Notes: generated by a model not told the origin, from the letters alone. A stretch of DNA of 64,000 nucleotides from Methylopila sp. M107 (GCF_000384475.1 NZ_ARWB01000001.1:1032022-1096021), one strand, 5' to 3'; counted from the stretch's first letter, positions 47,596 to 57,106 are shown. A program made the numbers and translations.

Positions 47596-48537
47596 ATGAC
47601 TGACAACGCGCTCACCCTCATGCGTCGCTCGGCCTCGTCCGAAGTGCTGGCCCCGCTCGCCGGCGAAACGGTCGAGGTGGCGAAGCTCATCGACGTCTCG
47701 AAGTGCATCGGCTGCAAGGCCTGCCAGTCGGCGTGCCTGGAATGGAACAACCTCCGCGAGGAGGTCGGGATCAACACGGGCGTCTACGACAACCCGCATG
47801 ACCTGACCCCCAACACGTGGACGCTGATGCGCTTCACGGAGTGGGACAATCCGGACAACGGCAATTTCGAGTGGCTGATCCGCAAGGACGGCTGCATGCA
47901 TTGCGCCGATCCGGGCTGCCTCAAGGCGTGCCCGGCGCCCGGCGCGATCGTGCAGTACACCAACGGCATCGTGGATTTCATCCACGAGAACTGCATCGGC
48001 TGCGGCTACTGCCTGAAGGGCTGTCCCTTCAACATCCCGCGCGTCTCGAAGGTCGACCACAAGGCCTACAAGTGCTCGCTCTGTTCCGACCGTTCGGCGG
48101 TCGGGCAGGGGCCGGCCTGCGCCAAGGCTTGCCCGACGACCGCGATCATGTTCGGCACCAAGGCGCAGATGAAGGCGCAGGCCGAAAAGCGCGTCGTCGA
48201 CCTCAAGTCGCGCGGCTTCGCGAACGCCGGCCTCTACGATCCTGAGGGCGTCGGCGGCACGCATGTGATGTACGTGCTGCACCACAACGACAAGCCGAAC
48301 ATCTATGCGGGCCTGCCCGACAAGCCGACGATCAGCCCGCTGGTCGCGGCCTGGAAGGGGACCGGCAAGGTCTTCGCGCTCGGCGCGCTCGTCTTCGCGG
48401 CGGTCGGCGCTTTCGTGCACCACACCATCGTCGGGCCGAACAAGGTGACAGAGCATGACGAGGAGAACGCCGCCGAACTGATCGAGGACGGCAAGCGCGG
48501 CGATCCGCCCTCGGCTCCCGAGACGAGGCCCGTCTGA
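47596..48537 (+). CDS. fdnH: Formate dehydrogenase iron-sulfur (beta) subunit
   Basis: A 313-residue protein with four cysteine clusters for [4Fe-4S] centres ([45 protein letters not shown] to CAKACPT). A C-terminal membrane helix ([20 protein letters not shown], about residues 260-285) anchors it. It relays electrons from FdnG to cytochrome b. It starts 15 bp after fdnG. Confidence 0.97.
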   Translation: MTDNALTLMRRSASSEVLAPLAGETVEVAKLIDVSKCIGCKACQSACLEWNNLREEVGINTGVYDNPHDLTPNTWTLMRFTEWDNPDNGNFEWLIRKDGCMHCADPGCLKACPAPGAIVQYTNGIVDFIHENCIGCGYCLKGCPFNIPRVSKVDHKAYKCSLCSDRSAVGQGPACAKACPTTAIMFGTKAQMKAQAEKRVVDLKSRGFANAGLYDPEGVGGTHVMYVLHHNDKPNIYAGLPDKPTISPLVAAWKGTGKVFALGALVFAAVGAFVHHTIVGPNKVTEHDEENAAELIEDGKRGDPPSAPETRPV

Positions 48538-49211
48538 TGGCGATCGACATCGAGAGGGCGCCCGCCAAAGCGCATGTCAGGACGTCGATCGACCGGTACT
48601 CGGCGTTCGCGCGCGCCAACCACTGGATCACCGCGCTCACCTTCATCCTGCTCACGCTGAGCGGGCTCGCGCTGTTCCATCCGAGCCTCTACTTCCTCTC
48701 GGGCCTCTTCGGCGGCGGGGCGTGGATGCGCGCCATCCACCCCTGGCTCGGGGTGATCCTGCTGATCAGCTTCGCCGGCATGTTCCTGCAATTCTGGCGC
48801 TACAACCTCTGGAACCGCGACGACACGCAGTGGGTCAGCCAGATCGGCGACGTGGTGAAGGGCGACGAGGAAAAGCTGCCCGAGCTCGAAAAGTACAACG
48901 CCGGCCAGAAGGGCGTGTTCTGGGGCCAGTCGCTGATGATCCTGGTGCTGTTCTGCACCGGGCTCGTCATCTGGGACCAGTATTTTGGCGGCTACGTCTC
49001 GATCGGGACCAACCGGCTGGCGGCGCTGGTCCATGCCGCGATGGCGTTCTTCGCCATCATGCTGATCATCGTCCACGTCTATGCCGGCATCTGGGTGCGC
49101 GGCACGGTGTCGAGCATGACGAAGGGTCGCGTCACCGGCGGCTGGGCCTGGCGCCACCACCGCAAATGGCTGCGCCGCGAAGCGGGAACCGACCAGACGC
49201 ACGTGGAGTGA
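48537..49211 (+). CDS. fdnI: Formate dehydrogenase cytochrome b556 (gamma) subunit
   Basis: A 224-residue integral membrane protein with four helices and histidines that can bind two haems b (for example RANHWITAL, RAIHPWLGV, LVHAAMAF, HVYAGIWVRG). It passes electrons to the quinone pool. The ATG shares one base with the fdnH stop (TGATG). The gamma subunit fixes this as the membrane-bound FDH-N/O class rather than the soluble NAD-linked type. Confidence 0.96.
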   Translation: MAIDIERAPAKAHVRTSIDRYSAFARANHWITALTFILLTLSGLALFHPSLYFLSGLFGGGAWMRAIHPWLGVILLISFAGMFLQFWRYNLWNRDDTQWVSQIGDVVKGDEEKLPELEKYNAGQKGVFWGQSLMILVLFCTGLVIWDQYFGGYVSIGTNRLAALVHAAMAFFAIMLIIVHVYAGIWVRGTVSSMTKGRVTGGWAWRHHRKWLRREAGTDQTHVE

Positions 49212-49238
49212 TTGGCCGCACCAGACGCGCCGCCGCCG

Positions 49239-49392
49239 TCCCCCTCTCCCGCGTGCGGGAGAGGGGCGGGGTGAGGGCGTCAGCGCCGCCGGTTCAGTCG
49301 CGAAGCGCTTCCGTTGCGGACGTGTTTTCCTGATCGGATGTTTGCGCCACGCCCCCTCATCCTTACCTTCTCCCGCAAGCGGGAGAAGGGGC
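49239..49392. repeat. Dispersed palindromic repeat between fdnI and fdhE
   Basis: An inverted element with outer hairpins CCCCTCTCCCGCGTGCGGGA and CTTCTCCCGCAAGCGGGAG and inner arms GGGGTGAGGG/CCCCCTCATCC. It is related in design to families A and B. It separates the structural fdn genes from fdhE-sel and may stabilise the fdnGHI message. An open frame runs out of it into fdhE. Confidence 0.85.
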
Positions 49393-49449
49393 GGCCGGCG
49401 TCTGTTCGTCTTCGGCCGTCGTTCTGTTTGCTTTCCGGAGTTCCCCCTC

Positions 49450-50409
49450 ATGGCCGGCCCTGCCGACATCCTGCCCCAGCCGGACGTCATCGGCGTCACG
49501 CCGCAGGCGGCCTTCGCGGTCGCGCCGGACCCCAAATCCATGTTCTCGGCGCGCGCCGCGCGGTTTACGGCCCTCGCGCCCGGCCATCCGCTGGAAGAGT
49601 ACCTCGTCTTCCTGGGCGAGCTGTCCCGCATCCAGCACGACATCCTGCCGTCGCTGCCCGAGCCGCGGCCGCCGGCGCCGGACGCGCTGGAGCGGGCCTA
49701 TGAATTCGGCATGCCGCCGCTCGATCGAGCGCGCTTCGAGCCCGACGAGGCGGCGCTCGCGACGCTGACGCGGCTGCTCGACCATGCGGTCGCGGTGAAG
49801 ATGCCCGAGCCGGCGTCGGAGGCGCGGGCCCGGCTCGCAAACGACGAGGCGCTCCGGCTGAAGATCATCGGCGAGGCGCTCGAAAGCGCCGCCGCCGTCG
49901 AGACGCTCGCCGACCACGTCTTCGCTTCCGCGGCGCTCCAGGTCCATTTCGCGCGGCTCGCGAGCGGGCTCGACGCCGCGCGGCTGAAGCCGGTCGGCGT
50001 CGGCGCATGCCCGTGCTGCGGCGGTCCGCCGGTCGCGAGCCTGGTGGTCGGCTGGGAGAGCGCGCATGGCGTGCGCTACGTCGTCTGCGCGCTCTGCGGC
50101 ACGATGTGGAACCATGTCCGGGTCAAATGCGTCGCCTGCGACGCGACCGCCGGCGTCGCCTATCGCGCGTTGACGCCGGACGGCGAGGCCGTCGAGCAGG
50201 AAAAGCCGGGAAAGGCCCGCGCCGACGCCGAGCCGGTCAAGGCCGAGACCTGCGACGCCTGCAAGTGCTATGTGAAGATCATGCAGCAACATGCTGTTCC
50301 GGGCATCGATCCGGTCGCCGACGACGTCGCGACGCTCGGCCTCGATCTCAAGGTCCGCGAGGCCGGCTGGGCGCGCGCGGCTTTCAATCCCTATCTGCTC
50401 GGCTATTGA
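49450..50409 (+). CDS. fdhE: Formate dehydrogenase accessory protein FdhE
   Basis: A 319-residue cytoplasmic protein with the zinc/iron cysteine motifs of FdhE (CPCCGG, CALCG, CVACD, CDACKC). FdhE is required for activity of Tat-exported respiratory formate dehydrogenases, as a chaperone that may bind iron. The ATG at 49450 has GGAG nine bases upstream. Confidence 0.93.
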   Translation: MAGPADILPQPDVIGVTPQAAFAVAPDPKSMFSARAARFTALAPGHPLEEYLVFLGELSRIQHDILPSLPEPRPPAPDALERAYEFGMPPLDRARFEPDEAALATLTRLLDHAVAVKMPEPASEARARLANDEALRLKIIGEALESAAAVETLADHVFASAALQVHFARLASGLDAARLKPVGVGACPCCGGPPVASLVVGWESAHGVRYVVCALCGTMWNHVRVKCVACDATAGVAYRALTPDGEAVEQEKPGKARADAEPVKAETCDACKCYVKIMQQHAVPGIDPVADDVATLGLDLKVREAGWARAAFNPYLLGY

Positions 50410-50461
50410 TGGGCGTCGCGCCGGACCGTCGTCCGGACGGAACGGAATCGATCGCTCTCGA

Positions 50462-51898
50462 ATGAACCAGCCGAGCGCCGCGCCACCTGAGGACCGCCAG
50501 CCGCTGCCCGCGGTCGACCGCGTGCTCGCGACCGACGCCGCGCAGGCCGCGGCGGAGCGATTCGGGCGCGTCGCGACCGTCGCGAGCGTCCGCGCGAGCA
50601 TCAATGAGGTGCGGCCCGCATGGCGGGCGGGCGCGCAAGTCGACGTCTCGCCCGAGCGGATCGCGACGGTCGCGGCGGCGCGGCTCGAAAGCGACGACCG
50701 GCCGAGCCAGCGCCGCGTCCTCAACCTTACCGGCACGGTGCTGCACACCAATCTCGGCCGCGCTCTGATCGCGGAGGAGGCGATCGCGGCCGTCGTCGCC
50801 GCCATGCGCAGCCCGACCTCGCTCGAATTCAACCTCTCGGACGGCGGCCGCGGCGAGCGCGACGACCATGTGCGCGGACTGCTGCGGGAGCTGACCGGCG
50901 CGGAGGACGCTGTCGCGGTCAACAACAACGCCGCCGCCGTCCTGCTCACGCTGAACTCGCTCTCGGAAGACCGCGAGACGATCGTGTCGCGCGGCGAGCT
51001 GATCGAGATCGGCGGCGCCTTCCGCATGCCCGCCATCATGAAGCGCGCCGGCGCGCGCCTCGTCGAGATCGGCACGACGAACCGCACCCATCTCGCCGAC
51101 TACGCCGACGCGATCGGCCCCGCGACGGCGCTTCTCATGAAGGTCCACCCCTCGAACTACCGGATCGAGGGGTTCGTGAAGGAGGTCTCGGCCGCCGAGC
51201 TCGCGCCGCTCGCCCGCGAGCGCGGGCTGCCGCTGGTCGACGATCTCGGATCGGGCGTGCTGGTCGATCTGGCGAAGTACGGGCTCGAACGCGAGCGCAC
51301 CGTGCAGGAGGCCGTGTCGGACGGCGCCGATCTCGTCACCTTCTCGGGCGACAAGCTGCTGGGCGGGCCGCAGGCGGGGCTCGTGGTCGGCCGGTCCGAC
51401 CTCGTGCGGCGGCTCGCGAAAAACCATCTGAAGCGCGCGCTCAGGCTCGACAAGCTGCGCCTCGCCGCGCTCGAGGCGACGCTGAAGCTCTATCGCGACC
51501 CCGACCGTCTCGCCGAAAAGCTGCCGACGCTGGCGCTGCTCGCCCGTCCGGCCGAGGCGCTGAAGACGCTCGCCGCAAAGCTGAGGCCGGCGGTGGCGGC
51601 GGCCGTCGGGCCGGCCTACGCGGTCGAGGTTGCTGACCTTTCCAGCCAGATCGGTTCCGGAGCCCTGCCGCTCGCCAAGATCCCGAGCGGCGGCTTCGCG
51701 ATCTCGGCGCCGGGGGAGAAGAGCGGCGGGGCGCTGGTGCGGCTCGCGGCGGCGTTCCGCGCGCTCGAGATCCCGGTGATCGGCCGGATCGCGGAGGACA
51801 GGCTGCTGCTCGACCTGCGCGGGCTCGACGACGAGGCGGCGCTTGTCGCCGGTCTCGCGCAGCTCGGCGCCGCCAATGCGGGCGAGCGCGCATGGTGA
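50462..51898 (+). CDS. selA: L-seryl-tRNA(Sec) selenium transferase
   Basis: A 478-residue PLP enzyme that converts seryl-tRNA(Sec) to selenocysteyl-tRNA(Sec) using selenophosphate. The PLP lysine is K298 in TFSGDKLLGGPQAG. Other SelA features are RRVLNLTGTVLHTNLGRA, AVNNNAAAVLL and VHPSNYRIEGF. It overlaps the next gene by seven bases. Confidence 0.97.
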   Translation: MNQPSAAPPEDRQPLPAVDRVLATDAAQAAAERFGRVATVASVRASINEVRPAWRAGAQVDVSPERIATVAAARLESDDRPSQRRVLNLTGTVLHTNLGRALIAEEAIAAVVAAMRSPTSLEFNLSDGGRGERDDHVRGLLRELTGAEDAVAVNNNAAAVLLTLNSLSEDRETIVSRGELIEIGGAFRMPAIMKRAGARLVEIGTTNRTHLADYADAIGPATALLMKVHPSNYRIEGFVKEVSAAELAPLARERGLPLVDDLGSGVLVDLAKYGLERERTVQEAVSDGADLVTFSGDKLLGGPQAGLVVGRSDLVRRLAKNHLKRALRLDKLRLAALEATLKLYRDPDRLAEKLPTLALLARPAEALKTLAAKLRPAVAAAVGPAYAVEVADLSSQIGSGALPLAKIPSGGFAISAPGEKSGGALVRLAAAFRALEIPVIGRIAEDRLLLDLRGLDDEAALVAGLAQLGAANAGERAW

Positions 51899-52725
51899 CG
51901 TGGCTGCAGCGTTTCTTCGGCCGGGGCAATCCCGAGGACGAGCCCTCCGAGGAGGAGCAGGAGACCGACGAGATCGACGCGCTGATGGACATGGCGTTCA
52001 AGGCGGCGCAGCGCGGCGACTACCAGACCGCGATCGGCGTGTGGCGGCCGCTTGCGAAGGAAAAGTGGCCCCGCGCGATGAGCAATCTCGGCGCCTGCTA
52101 CGCCGAGGGCCTCGGCGTGCCGCGCAACATCGACAAGGCCGCGCGGCTGTTCAGTTCGGCCTCGGAGGCCGGCGATTCCGTCGGCCGCCGCAATCTCGCG
52201 ACGCTCTATTTCAAGGGCGAGGGGGGCGTGGAGCAGGACGACCAGAGGGCCGCAGAACTGTTCGAGCTGGCCGCAGGCCAGGGCGACGCGGCCGCGCAGG
52301 ACATGCTGAGCTGGATGATGCTGGAGGGGCAGGGGGTCGAGTACGACCCGACCGAGGCGCGCGAATGGGCGCTCGCGGCGGCCGAGCAGGGCGTCGCGAC
52401 CTCGATGACAAGGCTCGGGCTGATCGCCCACAATGCGCTCGGCATGGATCGGGACGCCGAGGAGGCGGCGCGCTGGTGGTACGAGGCCGCCCGCCGCGGC
52501 GAGGCGGACGGGCAGGCGATGCTGGGCGCGGCGCTCCATCTCGGAGCCGGCGTCGAGCAGGACGACCGCGCCGCGATGATCTGGCTGCTGCGGGCCGAGC
52601 AGGGCGGCAGCGCGCTCGCGGCGGCCTTCATGGCGACGGTGCGCGAGGCGCTCTCGCCGGCCCAGCTGAAGACCGCGACCGACGCCGCCCGCAAGCGGCT
52701 GCCGCCGCTGGACGACGGCCGGTGA
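51892..52725 (+). CDS. Sel1-repeat (TPR-like) protein between selA and selB
   Basis: A 277-residue protein with about five Sel1 repeats (for example AMSNLGACYAEGLGVPRNID, ARLFSSASEAGD, GRRNLATLYFKGEGGVEQDD). There is no signal peptide; the N terminus has an acidic spacer. Sel1 repeats form solenoids for protein binding, and the name has nothing to do with selenium. It is fused into the operon, starting inside selA and overlapping the selB GTG (GTGA), so it is translated together with them. A role in selenoprotein assembly is possible but unproven. Confidence 0.88.
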   Translation: MVTWLQRFFGRGNPEDEPSEEEQETDEIDALMDMAFKAAQRGDYQTAIGVWRPLAKEKWPRAMSNLGACYAEGLGVPRNIDKAARLFSSASEAGDSVGRRNLATLYFKGEGGVEQDDQRAAELFELAAGQGDAAAQDMLSWMMLEGQGVEYDPTEAREWALAAAEQGVATSMTRLGLIAHNALGMDRDAEEAARWWYEAARRGEADGQAMLGAALHLGAGVEQDDRAAMIWLLRAEQGGSALAAAFMATVREALSPAQLKTATDAARKRLPPLDDGR

Positions 52726-54689
52726 TCGTCGGCACCGCCGGCCATGTCGATCACGGCAAGTCGGCGCTCGTGCGCGCGCTGACCGGCGTCGATCCCGACA
52801 GGCTGGAGGAGGAGAAGCGGCGCGGCGTCTCGATCGATCTCGGCTTCGCCTATCTGCCGCGGCCGGACGGCTCCGTGCTCGGCTTCGTCGACGTTCCCGG
52901 CCACGAGCGTTTCGTGCGCAACATGCTGGCCGGCGCGAGCGGGATCGACCTTGCGCTGCTGGTGGTCGCGGCCGACGACGGGCCGATGCCGCAGACCCGC
53001 GAGCACCTCGCGATCGTCGACCTGCTGGGCGTTCGCCGGGGGCTGGTGGCGCTGACGAAATGCGACCTCGTCGACGAGGCGCGCCGGGCGCAAGCCATGG
53101 CGGAGATCGCCGCGCTGCTCGAGGGCACGGCGCTCGACGGGGCCGAGATCGTGCCGGTCTCGGTCGTCACCGGCGAAGGGATCGAGCCGCTGCAGGCGAG
53201 GCTCGACGCGGCTGGCGCCACGGCGTCGCGGCCCTCGGCCGAAGGACGCTTCCGGCTCGCGGTCGACCGATGCTTTACGCTGAGCGGCGCCGGCACTGTG
53301 GTGACGGGTTCGGTGCGCGACGGGGTGGTGCGGGTCGGCGACCACGTGGTCGTGTCGCCCTCGGGGCTCGAGGCCCGCGTGCGCGCGATCCATGCGCAGA
53401 ACAGGCCGGCCGAGGAGGGCAGGCCCGGCGAGCGCTGCGCGCTCAACCTCGCAGGCCCCCGCATCTCTAAGGACGCGATCGCGCGCGGCGACGTGGTCGG
53501 CGCGGCCGAACTGCACGCGCCGACGGACCGCATCGACGTCGCGCTCGACGTGCTGGCGAGCGAGCCGAAGCCGCTTGGCCCATGGGCGCCTGTGCGCCTG
53601 CACTGTGGCGCGGCTGAAGTCGCCGCGCGGATTGTGCCGCTCGACGGCGAGGCGCTGGCGCCGGGCTCTCGCGCGCGCGCCCAGCTGGTGCTCGACCGGC
53701 CGATCGCGGCAGTCGCGCAGGACCGCTTCGTGCTGCGCGACACGAGCGGCGCGCGCACCGTCGCGGGCGGCCGGATCATCGATCTTCGGGCCCCCGCGCG
53801 CCGCAGGCGCTCGCCCGAGCGCCGCGCGCAACTCGACGCGCTCGCGCTGCCCCGCCATGAGGCCGCGCTCGGCGAACTGCTCGCCGTCCCGCCGCATGCG
53901 GTCGACCTCGACGCGTTCCTGCGCGACCGGAACGTCGGTCCCGAGGCGGCGGCCGACCTCGTGAAGCGGCTTGGGCTCGTGCGGCTTGGCGGCAGGAGCG
54001 GCGCGACGCTGTCGGCCGAGACATGGTCCGCGTTCAGGGCGGCCGCGACGGACGCGCTCGGCCGCCATCACGAGCAGAATCCCGATTTGCAGGGGATCGG
54101 CGCCGAGCGGCTTCGCCTGTCGGTCGAGCCGCGCCTGGCGGCGCCGGCCTTCCTCGCCGCGATCGGCGCGCTCCAGCGGGAAGGCGCGATCTCGGCGGAT
54201 GGCGCATGGATCCGGCTGCCGGGCCACATCGCCCGGCTCGGCGAATCCGACGAGGCGATCTGGGCCGGAGCCGCGCCGCGGCTTGCGGGCGAGGTCCGCT
54301 TCCGCCCGCCGCGGGTGCGCGATCTCGCAGGCGACCTCGGCGAGGACGAGGCCGACGTCCGGCGCGCGCTGAAACTCGTCGGCCGGCTCGGCCGCGTCGA
54401 CGAGGTGGCGCACGATCATTTCTTCCTCCGCGAGACCGTCGCCGAAATGGTCGAGATCGCGGCCGACATCGTCGCCGCCGACCCGTCGGGCGTGGTGACG
54501 GCCGCAAAATTCCGCGACCGGATGGACAACGGCCGCAAGGTCGCGATCCAGATCCTCGAATTCTTCGACCGGCACGGCGTCACCATCCGGCGCGGCGACG
54601 AGCGGCGGATCAACCGCCACCGTCGCGACCTCTTCCGCCGCGCCGACATCGTCGAACAGGCGCCAGCGCCGGACAGCGAGGCCACATGA
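52722..54689 (+). CDS. selB: Selenocysteine-specific elongation factor
   Basis: A 655-residue translation GTPase. G motifs are GTAGHVDHGKSAL, DVPGHERFV and TKCD. EF-Tu-like domains 2-3 (to about 340) are followed by the C-terminal winged-helix repeats that bind the SECIS hairpin (about 400-640, ending near DRMDNGRKVAIQILEFFDRHG). It delivers Sec-tRNA to UGA codons with a SECIS. The start is a GTG at 52722 overlapping the previous stop. Confidence 0.97.
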   Translation: MIVGTAGHVDHGKSALVRALTGVDPDRLEEEKRRGVSIDLGFAYLPRPDGSVLGFVDVPGHERFVRNMLAGASGIDLALLVVAADDGPMPQTREHLAIVDLLGVRRGLVALTKCDLVDEARRAQAMAEIAALLEGTALDGAEIVPVSVVTGEGIEPLQARLDAAGATASRPSAEGRFRLAVDRCFTLSGAGTVVTGSVRDGVVRVGDHVVVSPSGLEARVRAIHAQNRPAEEGRPGERCALNLAGPRISKDAIARGDVVGAAELHAPTDRIDVALDVLASEPKPLGPWAPVRLHCGAAEVAARIVPLDGEALAPGSRARAQLVLDRPIAAVAQDRFVLRDTSGARTVAGGRIIDLRAPARRRRSPERRAQLDALALPRHEAALGELLAVPPHAVDLDAFLRDRNVGPEAAADLVKRLGLVRLGGRSGATLSAETWSAFRAAATDALGRHHEQNPDLQGIGAERLRLSVEPRLAAPAFLAAIGALQREGAISADGAWIRLPGHIARLGESDEAIWAGAAPRLAGEVRFRPPRVRDLAGDLGEDEADVRRALKLVGRLGRVDEVAHDHFFLRETVAEMVEIAADIVAADPSGVVTAAKFRDRMDNGRKVAIQILEFFDRHGVTIRRGDERRINRHRRDLFRRADIVEQAPAPDSEAT

Positions 54690-55222
54690 CGATCTTCCGT
54701 CCCGCCGCCCTCGACACGCTCGAGGCGACCGCAATCGAGTTCGGGACCGCCGAACGCGAATTCCGCGAAAGCTACGCCCGCGAGATCGCGCGGCTCGAGA
54801 CCGAGCGTCGGCGCGCCTATCGCCGGTTCAACCTCGTCGCGACCCTGGTCGCGGCGGACGCCGGGGCGGCGGACCGCGAGGCCTCGCACGCGGCGCAGCG
54901 GCAGGCGGCGCTCGACGAACTTGGCTGGGGCGTCGCCGAGGCCGCGGCCCTCGAGGCCATGACGCCGCTCGCCGACGCGATCCATGACGAGCGGCTGCTC
55001 GCCGAGGCCGAGGCCGGGGTCGTGTCGGAGGGCGAGGACGACCCCGACGCCGCCGAACTGGTCGCGGTCTCGGCCGCGCCCGACAGTCCTGCTTCCGCGC
55101 GCGCCGCCGCGATCCTGTTCGCGCTGCAGGCCTTCGAGGAGGGGTTCGAGGCGACCGAAGGCAAGCCGTTCGCGGCCCAGTTCGACAGGACCTTTCCGGA
55201 GACGCCGCTTGTCGACTTCTGA
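54686..55222 (+). CDS. Hypothetical protein in the sel/fdh operon
   Basis: A 178-residue acidic, helix-rich protein without a signal peptide or recognised domain. It contains FREFYA-like positions (EREFRESYAREIARLETER), a possible coiled coil (about 25-50), and a C terminus ending FPETPLVDF. The ATG overlaps the selB stop (ATGA), and its own 3' end overlaps the next gene. Position suggests a part in formate dehydrogenase or selenoprotein synthesis. Confidence 0.7.
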   Translation: MTIFRPAALDTLEATAIEFGTAEREFRESYAREIARLETERRRAYRRFNLVATLVAADAGAADREASHAAQRQAALDELGWGVAEAAALEAMTPLADAIHDERLLAEAEAGVVSEGEDDPDAAELVAVSAAPDSPASARAAAILFALQAFEEGFEATEGKPFAAQFDRTFPETPLVDF

Positions 55223-55601
55223 GGCGACGCTCGACTTCGACGACTGGATGCAGGCGGCCTACGCCGAGACCGCGGGCTTCACCGCGCTCGCCGTGCTGGT
55301 CGAGATCGGCGACACGGACGCGAAACCCGTCGCCTCGACCTTCTTCCACGTGATCGGCGACGAGGCGCGCTGGACGGACATCCGAAAACTGTTCGCCACC
55401 GCCCCCGGCGGCTGGGACGGCGTGGTGTTCTTCACCGCGAGCTCCCGCGCCGGCGGGCCCGTCGAGGATCCGTTGGCGCGGATCGAGCTCCGGCGCGTCG
55501 AGCAGACGATCCATGACGACCGGCTCGCGATCAACGAGGGCGCGTTCTTCGACCGCAAGGGGCGGCGCATGCGCATCGACGAGGACGAGGCCGGATCATG
55601 A
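55209..55601 (+). CDS. Hypothetical protein in the sel/fdh operon
   Basis: A 130-residue protein of unknown family. The likely start is TTG at 55209 with GGAG seven bases upstream, overlapping the previous gene by 14 bases. The body is mixed alpha/beta (FTALAVLVEIGDTDAKP, DGVVFFTASSRAGGPVED) and the C terminus RKGRRMRIDEDEAGS is charged. It overlaps moeA by four bases. Confidence 0.65.
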   Translation: MSTSEATLDFDDWMQAAYAETAGFTALAVLVEIGDTDAKPVASTFFHVIGDEARWTDIRKLFATAPGGWDGVVFFTASSRAGGPVEDPLARIELRRVEQTIHDDRLAINEGAFFDRKGRRMRIDEDEAGS

Positions 55602-56860
55602 GCGGCGCGGCTGCGCCCCTCTGGACCGACGACGGCTGCGCCGCGCCCGGCCTGCTCTCGATCGCCGAAGCGCAACTGCGCGCGGCGGGAATCGCGACGG
55701 CCCCGGTCGGCGCCGAGACGGTGGGGCTCATCGGGCTCGCCGGGCGGGTGAGCGCCGCGGACGTCGTCAGCCCGACGCCGCTGCCGCCCTTCGACCACTC
55801 GGCCATGGACGGCTATGCGCTCGGCTCGTCTGGCGCGGAGTTCGTGGTGCGCGCGCGGCTCGCAGCGGGGCATTCCGGTCGACGCGAGCCGCTCGCGCCG
55901 GGCGAGGCGGTCCGCATCATGACGGGCGCGCCCGTCCCGCCGGGCGCGGTCGCGGTCGCGATGCAGGAACGCGTCGCGCGCGAAGGCGAGACCATCAGGC
56001 TGCGCGCAAGCGTCGAGGCTGGCGCAAACATCCGCCGGGAGGGCGAAGACGTGCGCGTCGGCGACGTGATCGTCCCGGCGCGCGTGCGGCTCGACGCGCG
56101 GCACGTCGCGATCCTTGCGGCCGCCGGCGTCGCCGAGATCTCCGTGAGGCGAAAGGTCCGCGTCGGCCTGCTCTCGACCGGCGACGAACTGCTGCGGCCG
56201 GGCCGCGCGCTCGGGCCGGGGATGATCCACGACGCCAACCGCCCCATGCTCGCGGCCCTGCTGTCGCAGCCCGCGATTGAGATTCTGGACCTCGGCGTGG
56301 CGCCGGACGATCGCGCGGAGCTGACGCGGCTCATGGCGGAGGCGGGCGAGGCCTGCGACCTCATCGTGTCGAGCGGCGCGACGTCGGTCGGCGAGGAGGA
56401 CCATCTCACGGCCGCAGTTCTGGCGGCCGGCGGGACGCTCGGCGTCGCGCGTGTGGCGCTGAAGCCCGGCAAGCCGGTGGTCGCGGGCAAGATCGGCGGC
56501 GCCGCCCTCGTCGGACTGCCCGGAAACCCGTTCGCGGCGCTGGTCGCGTGGCTGCTCGTCGGCCGGGTCGTGCTGGAGACGCTTGCGGGGCTGGAGCCGA
56601 AGCCGCTCGCCCCTCTCGCCGCCACGGCGGGCTTTTCGCAAAAGGGCCCGGGCGGCCGCACCGAATTCGCGCCGGCCCGCATCGTCGGAACCGGCCCTGA
56701 GGGCCTTCCGCTGGTGAAGAAGCTCGGCCGCGGCGGCTCGGCGCGCCTTGCGCCGCTGATCGCGGCCGACGGCCTCGCGGTCATCCCCGCGGGGCGCGAC
56801 GACGTCAGCCGCGGCGACCGGATCGGCTTCCTGCCGTTCGAGGCCGCGGCGGAGCTTTGA
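55598..56860 (+). CDS. moeA: Molybdopterin molybdenumtransferase (MoeA)
   Basis: A 420-residue MoeA with the motifs FDHSAMDGYAL, RIMTGAPVPPGAVAV, GLLSTGDELLRPG, SSGATSVGEEDH and VGLPGNPFAALV. It inserts molybdate into adenylated molybdopterin. Its place at the end of the selenoprotein formate dehydrogenase operon ties cofactor supply to the enzyme. It may be a dedicated second moeA; no other moeA is in the window. Confidence 0.93.
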   Translation: MSGAAAPLWTDDGCAAPGLLSIAEAQLRAAGIATAPVGAETVGLIGLAGRVSAADVVSPTPLPPFDHSAMDGYALGSSGAEFVVRARLAAGHSGRREPLAPGEAVRIMTGAPVPPGAVAVAMQERVAREGETIRLRASVEAGANIRREGEDVRVGDVIVPARVRLDARHVAILAAAGVAEISVRRKVRVGLLSTGDELLRPGRALGPGMIHDANRPMLAALLSQPAIEILDLGVAPDDRAELTRLMAEAGEACDLIVSSGATSVGEEDHLTAAVLAAGGTLGVARVALKPGKPVVAGKIGGAALVGLPGNPFAALVAWLLVGRVVLETLAGLEPKPLAPLAATAGFSQKGPGGRTEFAPARIVGTGPEGLPLVKKLGRGGSARLAPLIAADGLAVIPAGRDDVSRGDRIGFLPFEAAAEL

Positions 56861-56970
56861 GAGGCGGCCGATATCGGTTCACATTGCGCCTGAGCCGTCA
56901 TGCCCGCGTGTTGCATGTAGCTCGGCTCGCCGCAGACGCAAATTTAGGAATTTGGACCGCGCGACTTCGG

Positions 56971-57066
56971 CCGTCATGCCCGGCGGCAGCCGGGTATCTA
57001 CGACTTCCTAAATCGTAGGGCGTTGCGGCCAAGGCGTGGATACCCGGCTGCCGCCGGGCATGACGG
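56971..57066. repeat. Dispersed palindromic repeat, family D
   Basis: A perfect 28-bp inverted repeat (arms beginning CCGTCATGCCCGGCGGCAGC) around a 40-base centre that contains a smaller hairpin (CTACGA/TCGTAG). A partial arm of the same type stands at about 56895, and 9-base complements ATTTAGGAA/TTCCTAAAT link the two sides. It lies between convergent moeA and the gene at 57107. Confidence 0.88.
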
Positions 57067-57106
57067 CTCAAGGTGACGCTTGCCTCCGTCCCAAACCAGG
57101 TCCCCG

